64,000 nucleotides of DNA, taken from an uncultured Pirellulaceae bacterium. GTDB taxonomy: Bacteria > Planctomycetota > Planctomycetia > Pirellulales > Pirellulaceae. Both the position numbers and the translations under genes were made by a program. This document shows, piece by piece, positions 58,305-64,000 of this stretch. The notes beneath the pieces are model-generated. The model saw nothing but the letters and a program-made list of their open reading frames with translations. It was not told the DNA's origin and did no database searches. Position 1 is the first letter of the stretch; every line of letters starts with the position of its first letter. Location of the stretch: contig CALJOA010000064.1 of NCBI GenBank assembly GCA_937981585.1, forward strand, positions 1 to 64,000, given 5' to 3'.

Positions 58305-59686
58305 GCAATCAAGTCCTTTATGACTTTTCCGCCGTCAACGATCTCGATTGGCCGGTCCCCGGCAGCCATCAACTCTTTGTTGGAATTGATGCCAAGCAAA
58401 CTGTACATCGTGGCATGAAGGTCACGCAGTGGTACAGCGCTGTTGGACGGCTCGGACGAAGTCGCATCGGAGTCGCCGTAGAAAAGTCCTTTTTTGAGTC
58501 CGCCGCCAGCCATCGCAATCGAGAACACACGCGACCAGTGATCACGTCCGGCTGAAGCATTAATTTTCGGTGTGCGACCAAACTCACTCGCGACCCAAAC
58601 CAGCGTGCTGTCGAGCATGCCTCGCTGTTCAAGATCGTTAATCAATGCGGCGATGGCGTTATCAAGTGCCGGCATCCGCATTTCGTAATTCTCGCGAATC
58701 CGAGTGTGTGTGTCCCAGTCGCCATAGGTGAGCGTTACGAACCGTGCGCCGGCTTCGACAAGCCGACGGGCAAGCAACATTCGCATCCCGGCTTTGGAAC
58801 CGTATGAGTCTCCGTAAGTAACGCGTTCGAGAAACTGCCCATGACCGTAGGCTTTTTTGATCGACTCGGGTTCCTTGGAAACATCAAACGCCTCACGAAC
58901 CTTTTCGGAGCTGATCATCTGATAGGCTTGTCGATAAAACGAGTCCATCGTATCGAGGCGCTGAGTGTCAGCCTCGAGCTTTCGAAACTCGCCGTTGACG
59001 ATCTCTCGAAGACTCTGCCGACGCGAAAACTCCTTGTCGGACAATCCGCCAGGCAATCGCATGTCACGGACTTGAAATGACTTATCTCCAGCTGGATCAC
59101 CGCCGACCGAAAAGGAACCGTACTTTGGACTCAGGTAACCAGTTCCAGATCCATCCAAGTTGATTCCGGGTACCGAAATGTAGCCGGGCAAATTGTTCCG
59201 TGAACCGAACTCGTGATTCACGACCGAGCCGACGCTGGGATGTTTGATAGCGGTGCTTGGTTTGTGTCCCGAAAGCATGTGGTACATCGCCAGTCCATGA
59301 TCGGGAATCGAACCAACGACTGAACGGACAACGCACAACTTGTCTGCGATCTTGGCACACTGCTGCATCGTTTCGCTTAAGACGACTCCGGGGATCGGAG
59401 TTTTGGCGACTCCAAATGGACCTCGATACTCCAGAGGAGCTTCGGGTTTGGGGTTCCAGGCTTCCTGAGCCGAAATGCCACCACCGCAAACGATCTGGAT
59501 AACGCTCTTGGCTTTTCCTTCCTTGGACTCAAACCATTTTTGATCTGCGTGGGCAGATTTCAATCCAAGAAAGTGACCAAGCGTCAGTCCACCCATCGCC
59601 AGCGAACCTACGCGAATAAAATCGCGCCGCGACGTGGTTGAACGATAGCCGGAGCATCCGTGTCGTTGAGAAGCCATAAAACTCAA
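58301..59686 (-). CDS. DUF1501 family protein (Tat signal)
   Basis: TTSRRDFIRVGSLAMGGLTLGHFLGL; GGISAQEAWNPKPEAPLEYRGPFG; GDWDTH; DSTLVWVASEFGRTPKINASAGRDHW. Confidence 0.93.
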   Translation of the reverse strand: MSFMASQRHGCSGYRSTTSRRDFIRVGSLAMGGLTLGHFLGLKSAHADQKWFESKEGKAKSVIQIVCGGGISAQEAWNPKPEAPLEYRGPFGVAKTPIPGVVLSETMQQCAKIADKLCVVRSVVGSIPDHGLAMYHMLSGHKPSTAIKHPSVGSVVNHEFGSRNNLPGYISVPGINLDGSGTGYLSPKYGSFSVGGDPAGDKSFQVRDMRLPGGLSDKEFSRRQSLREIVNGEFRKLEADTQRLDTMDSFYRQAYQMISSEKVREAFDVSKEPESIKKAYGHGQFLERVTYGDSYGSKAGMRMLLARRLVEAGARFVTLTYGDWDTHTRIRENYEMRMPALDNAIAALINDLEQRGMLDSTLVWVASEFGRTPKINASAGRDHWSRVFSIAMAGGGLKKGLFYGDSDATSSEPSNSAVPLRDLHATMYSLLGINSNKELMAAGDRPIEIVDGGKVIKDLIA

Positions 59687-60060
59687 ACCTGTCTTCGATC
59701 TCTTGGCGTTTGTCTTTGTCGCTTAATACTTCGTCATTCGGCGGCCAACCGCTCAAGCCGATTGGACAACGCCATCAGTCCGTCAGTCGCGCTGAAATTC
59801 GGCTTTTCGCTCTCACGCAGGGGGGAGTGATTAATCGACCGCTAATTCTTCCACGCCCCTTAATATAAGACGGCCACACCTAGAGTAAACAGTTTAAGTT
59901 GTCGTCAAACAGTCTCTTCGCGCCATCGAGTTGATCACGAAAATTTCGTGATCTACGGCCAAAACCCAAACAATCGTCGGTAAATAGGCTTTGGCGCGAC
60001 GATTGCTGAGTTCTCCTACTGTCTCAACGGCCCAAACACACCCCCTCTCGGAGAACCCAA

Positions 60061-60477
60061 ATGAACTTTTTCAAATTCGGCTTCACAGCCATCGCTGTCG
60101 CTTTAATGGCAATCCCGTCGGCCAACGCCCAAGCACAAGATCTCAGCACGCGACGCGGCGCAGTTGCCGGAGCAATCATCGGCGGGCTCATCGGTGATCA
60201 AAATGATCGAGCTTTCACAGGAGTCGTCGTCGGCGGTCTAGTCGGCGCAGCTGCCGGAAACGCAGTCAGCCGAACAAGGCAAGCCCAGCAATTTGGCTAC
60301 GGCGGATATGGCGGCGGCTACGGCTACGCTCCACGAACTTACGGTGGCGGTGGCTACGGCGGCGGATTCGGAGGAACTCCGGTCCAAGTTGTCCCGTCAG
60401 TTTATCGCGGCGGGGGCGGATTCTACGGCGGTGGGTTCGGTGGCCGAAGCACCTGCCCCTACAGTCGCGGCTGGTAA
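60061..60477 (+). CDS. Glycine-zipper secreted protein with Gly/Tyr-rich tail
   Basis: Signal peptide; RRGAVAGAIIGGLIGDQNDRAFTGVVVGGLVGAAAGNAVS; YGGYGGGYGY tail. Confidence 0.75.
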   Translation: MNFFKFGFTAIAVALMAIPSANAQAQDLSTRRGAVAGAIIGGLIGDQNDRAFTGVVVGGLVGAAAGNAVSRTRQAQQFGYGGYGGGYGYAPRTYGGGGYGGGFGGTPVQVVPSVYRGGGGFYGGGFGGRSTCPYSRGW

Positions 60478-60512
60478 CGACCGAAATAATTCAAACATCA
60501 ACCCGAAACGAA

Positions 60513-60549
60513 GAACCGGCAGTCCTCTTGGGCTGTCGGTTTCTTTTTG
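60513..60549 (+). terminator. Rho-independent terminator
   Basis: GAACCGGCAGTCC-TCTT-GGGCTGTCGGTTTCTTTTT. Confidence 0.75.
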
Positions 60550-60774
60550 TTGGATACCTCGACCGTCCTGCCCGTGAATCAGAAAAGGCGCACCATCGTT
60601 TTACGGCGCCGACTCAAAAGCGATATTCTTCAACTCGCATCATTACTCCTTCTCCTTGGGTAGAAGGTACCCGCATGGTGGATGACGTCGTCCGGTCGAG
60701 TCCCTATTCTGCAAGAACGACCAAGGAATTCCCAACTGCTTACACTCCAACTTCTTTGATTCGCTGTTGCAATC

Positions 60775-61293
60775 TTAGATCTCTTGCACAAGATCCTTTT
60801 CCATCCGAACGTGTTGAATCGAAACCTCTTCGAAATACTCGCCGACCGCTTGATAGCCCAAGCGAACATAAAACGGCACCGCGACATCGCGAGAGTGACA
60901 ATAGATTTTCGTAGCGCCAATTGACGCAACATAACGATGGGCAAACTCCATGAGCTGCTGGCCATAGCCGCAGCGCTGAAAATCAAAATCAACCGCGACT
61001 TGGCGGGCTTGAAACCAGCCTTGGTCCCGCTGAGCCAGCACACAGCAAGCCATGATTTGATCCTCGATAGATCCAACCACATGAACGTTAGATGATTCTG
61101 CCGAGAGCTGCTCAGCCGTAAACTGCAAACCTAACGGTTGTCTCAGCACACGATCCCGTAACACGACGGCCAAGTCGTACTCGTGTCCGCCGTGTTCAAT
61201 GATTGATAATTGCATTTTTGTCTTTCCGATCTCCCAACCCGACAACCCGGACATCGCTTCAAAATGCAATTGTGTTGATCGATGCGACTCCAA
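60775..61293 (-). CDS. GNAT-family N-acetyltransferase
   Basis: VDFDFQRCGYGQQLMEFAHRYVASIGATKIYCHSRDVAVPFYVRLGYQAVGEYFEEVSI. Confidence 0.85.
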   Translation of the reverse strand: MESHRSTQLHFEAMSGLSGWEIGKTKMQLSIIEHGGHEYDLAVVLRDRVLRQPLGLQFTAEQLSAESSNVHVVGSIEDQIMACCVLAQRDQGWFQARQVAVDFDFQRCGYGQQLMEFAHRYVASIGATKIYCHSRDVAVPFYVRLGYQAVGEYFEEVSIQHVRMEKDLVQEI

Positions 61294-61434
61294 CCAATAT
61301 CGAATTTGCCGTGATCAGATTTGTGATACTTGACGGAGTAATCACTGATGAATGGGTGAAACGTTTTTCGCGCCAAAAGTTTAGCGCCAAAAGTTTGGCA
61401 GAAAATCGCTTGAAGAATTTAGGATGAATCCGAT

Positions 61435-62523
61435 TCACCTCAACTGCGGGCTCGCTTGGCTCCGTGCCCAATCGGAGATGACTTTAATGGTAAAGCCGCC
61501 GAAAGTTGTGTCGTTATGAGTGTAGAGCCAATCGTTTAATTTGGAAACCGGAACTCGAACTCGATCGCCTTGACTCAGCCCCGGCAAACCGACCGGTTTG
61601 TTGTCGAGCGTCCCATAGAGAATTTCGTTTTCGATTGCTGTCGTAGTGACCCAAATGAATTCCGTCCGGCCGTCCACTGAAATCGGAGCCTTTACAACAA
61701 ATTGTTGATTTGGATCACGGTCCTCATCGCGTTGATGGTTTTCGAAAGCCGTTACAAACTGTTGAAATCGCTCTCTGGCGGTCGCAACTGCAGCCACTAG
61801 CTTGGGATGATTGTCATCGATTGGAATGACAGGAGGCTGACTCGGGGTCAGGTTCTCAAGCAGATTTTCTGAAACCAGCGCGGCTTCGATTGATTTGTCC
61901 CAAGGCACCAGTTTCATCCCATCGGGCAATAGCAGTGCAACGCAATCCTCATTTGCCAACTGTCGCAGCAGTCGCCCGATCCGGGCGTAATGAAAATCGG
62001 AATCAAGCCCTAGAGAATCTGAAACCAGATCGACCGAGATCCAGCCCAAGTGAGAACGGATCACGCTAGTCAAGCGAAGCTCGGTGACTTCTTCCAGCAC
62101 TTCGTCGACGTTGTCAAAGTAGTTTTTATTGAGATAGTTGACCGCGTAAATTTGATGCTCTGTCTTGATGACAAACAACGGTGCGGCGCCGGCAACGAAA
62201 GAGCCAGCCAACTGATTGTTTCGTATTTCCCGACCCCAGGCTGAATTCACATGCGTGGACAGAATCGCGTCGTCCAAAAATGGCAGTCGGTCAAAAAAAG
62301 CGACCATCGAAATCATAGGGGCCTCCTTGCTCAAAATCGTATCGGTTTCCTGATTGAGAGGTCGATTCTTGGCCAGACAAACAACCAACGCGAACAGGCC
62401 AACACATGCTGTTGACAAAACAAACGTAAGTGAGTGGGTAGTCAACCCAGCCGCAGCGATGGCGACTGAAAACAGCGTGGCGATGAGGACAATCCCAAAC
62501 CGCGAAGCAAAAAAATGGTTCAT
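61435..62523 (-). CDS. Hypothetical protein with two N-terminal TM helices
   Basis: Two TM segments in the first ~55 aa; no recognised domain. Confidence 0.55.
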   Translation of the reverse strand: MNHFFASRFGIVLIATLFSVAIAAAGLTTHSLTFVLSTACVGLFALVVCLAKNRPLNQETDTILSKEAPMISMVAFFDRLPFLDDAILSTHVNSAWGREIRNNQLAGSFVAGAAPLFVIKTEHQIYAVNYLNKNYFDNVDEVLEEVTELRLTSVIRSHLGWISVDLVSDSLGLDSDFHYARIGRLLRQLANEDCVALLLPDGMKLVPWDKSIEAALVSENLLENLTPSQPPVIPIDDNHPKLVAAVATARERFQQFVTAFENHQRDEDRDPNQQFVVKAPISVDGRTEFIWVTTTAIENEILYGTLDNKPVGLPGLSQGDRVRVPVSKLNDWLYTHNDTTFGGFTIKVISDWARSQASPQLR

Positions 62524-62922
62524 ATCGTGGACTCAGAAAAGGAAAGAAGAAAAGCCGGAGGGTAGGTGCGTGAATCCAAGCCTGATCTCAGATGCGCAAA
62601 AGGGTGTTGTACTTGGATGTTGTACTGTTAAAGGTGTTGCATTTGGACTCTGCACCAAAGCTGCTGATCAAGAACACATGAATCTGAGCGATTGTATCGT
62701 CGGGGCTCAACTCTTCTACAGAGTTTCCTCGAACCTCCTGAATTAGGGAAACCAATTCCTGCGTAACTGGCGGTCGAAGCGCTCAACTTCACTTGTTACA
62801 GCGAGCGTCCAATTCGCTACCAAGAATATTTCTCATCGGACTGGGGGAAGAAGTTTTTTCCATGAAGCAGTGCGACAATTTGGAGGCTGTGATTTTTTCA
62901 AAACACTTCCTAACAACATCGG

Positions 62923-62954
62923 CCGTTTGGCTAATGCCCCGTTTGGCTAATGCC
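62923..62954. repeat. Tandem 2 x 16 bp CCGTTTGGCTAATGCC
   Basis: Units at 62923 and 62939. Confidence 0.8.
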
Positions 62955-63060
62955 ATAACTGCTAGTTCAAATCGCGAGCTCGTGGCACTGAGATTGACCC
63001 CAAGCCCGCGCGCTTCGACGGTGTACCAAACGTTGCGGCTAGAGCTGTGTAAGAGTCGGC

Positions 63061-63960
63061 TTAGAGCTGGATGAGAGTCGAGTTACTTAGGAACTCAATC
63101 TCGATAGAAATCAGTTCGTTGAGAACCGAGCGAAAAGAAGGGCGGCGGATCGGGTCTTTGGCAAGCATTTGTTTGACGAGGCTTCCCAGGCGTCCGGGAC
63201 ATTCGCATTGTAAAACCACGAGGTCTTCGGGAATGTGGTTTCGATGGCGCTCGGCAATTTCTTCAAACGTCTGACCATCGAACGCAAATTCCTTCGCCAT
63301 TGCATGATGGATCATTGCCCCCAGTGAATACACATCACTGGCTTGGATTGCCTGATAGTTTTCCTCGAAACACTCTGGAGCACAATAGCGAGCCAGTTGA
63401 AGCTGGTCCTTAGGTAGCTCGACTTTTTCGTCAATTGCATGTGAGTGTGACCACCCGACCAAAGTGACTCGTCCGGTTCGCCCAATGAGAATGTGGGCCG
63501 GGTCCATTCCCAGATAGGCTCTGCCCTTCTCGTGCCCCGCACGGACTCCCTCCGCTGTTTGCCGCAACACCCAGAGCAAGCGAGACAGTGAAAGGTGCGG
63601 GGCTCGAGAAAGCAGACAATCCAAACTGCGGCCGTAGATCCAAGGTTGAACCAGAAAAAATGGAGCGCGGTCTAGTTCTGCGTCCAACAGCCGTATTACG
63701 TTTGGGTGACAAATCTGTTCCGTAGCCATGGCTTCGCGGCCAAGTCGGGAAATCGCGGTGGGAACCAATTCCTCGGGGAGATCAGGATTGATGACTTTGA
63801 TGACGTAGTCTTGTTGAGAATCGGTCGCCAACGTTTTGGGAGCTGCGCGAAAGATATTGTAGAATCGACCGCTACCGATAACTTGATCGCCCAGTCGCCA
63901 AACTGAAATCACGTTATTCGGGCTATCGGAATTGTCATTCACAACGTTTCTTAGATGCAT
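63061..63960 (-). CDS. Protein-kinase-fold protein, probable pseudokinase
   Basis: VIKVINP, E in RLGREAMATEQICHPNVIRL, APE in YCAPECF, SDVYSLGAMIHHAM; HRD and DFG motifs replaced (YLGMDPAHIL and LVGWSHS). Confidence 0.75.
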   Translation of the reverse strand: MHLRNVVNDNSDSPNNVISVWRLGDQVIGSGRFYNIFRAAPKTLATDSQQDYVIKVINPDLPEELVPTAISRLGREAMATEQICHPNVIRLLDAELDRAPFFLVQPWIYGRSLDCLLSRAPHLSLSRLLWVLRQTAEGVRAGHEKGRAYLGMDPAHILIGRTGRVTLVGWSHSHAIDEKVELPKDQLQLARYCAPECFEENYQAIQASDVYSLGAMIHHAMAKEFAFDGQTFEEIAERHRNHIPEDLVVLQCECPGRLGSLVKQMLAKDPIRRPSFRSVLNELISIEIEFLSNSTLIQL

Positions 63961-64000
63961 AGCTGATGTTGGAAAATGTGGCTGGCAGCGTTCTGCAGCC

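Noticed and set aside
60061-60477. Glycine-rich protein as a structural novelty
   Set aside because: Glycine-zipper proteins with Gly/Tyr-rich tails are common in bacteria; no further signal.
61370-61398. Duplicated GCGCCAAAAGTTT
   Set aside because: Only two short copies; likely incidental slippage.

Overview
The window looks like planctomycete (Pirellulaceae-like) chromosome; that placement is inferred from protein families (DUF1501/1549/1552/1592 sets, PPC proteins) and style, not from a search. It carries housekeeping genes (trxB, asnS, photolyase, a CAU tRNA, a four-ACT aspartate kinase, ychF, fused E1 + E2 2-oxoacid dehydrogenase, folD, map) and planctomycete secreted/cytochrome gene sets. 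The most interesting region is a ~17 kb Tad/Flp-type pilus locus (~11.9-28.7 kb). It contains secretin, CpaD-like lipoprotein, TadD, TadV, RcpC/CpaB, TadA, TadB and TadC. It also contains six small pilin-like proteins with a non-canonical class-III prepilin motif. Five of these share a C-terminal motif (N/S)CI.F...P..E, and one of the five is fused to a LamG-like domain. A GT-C-like membrane protein and a putative alpha/alpha-toroid protein sit inside the locus. Other notable items: a frameshifted tyrosine-integrase remnant abutting the tRNA, a probable pseudokinase at the right edge, and several families of intergenic palindromic or tandem repeats (a 221-bp tandem array, a nested ~180-bp palindrome, a 128-bp palindrome, a 7-bp SSR, 10-bp-period repeats). 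No CRISPR array, rRNA, intact transposase or prophage was seen.
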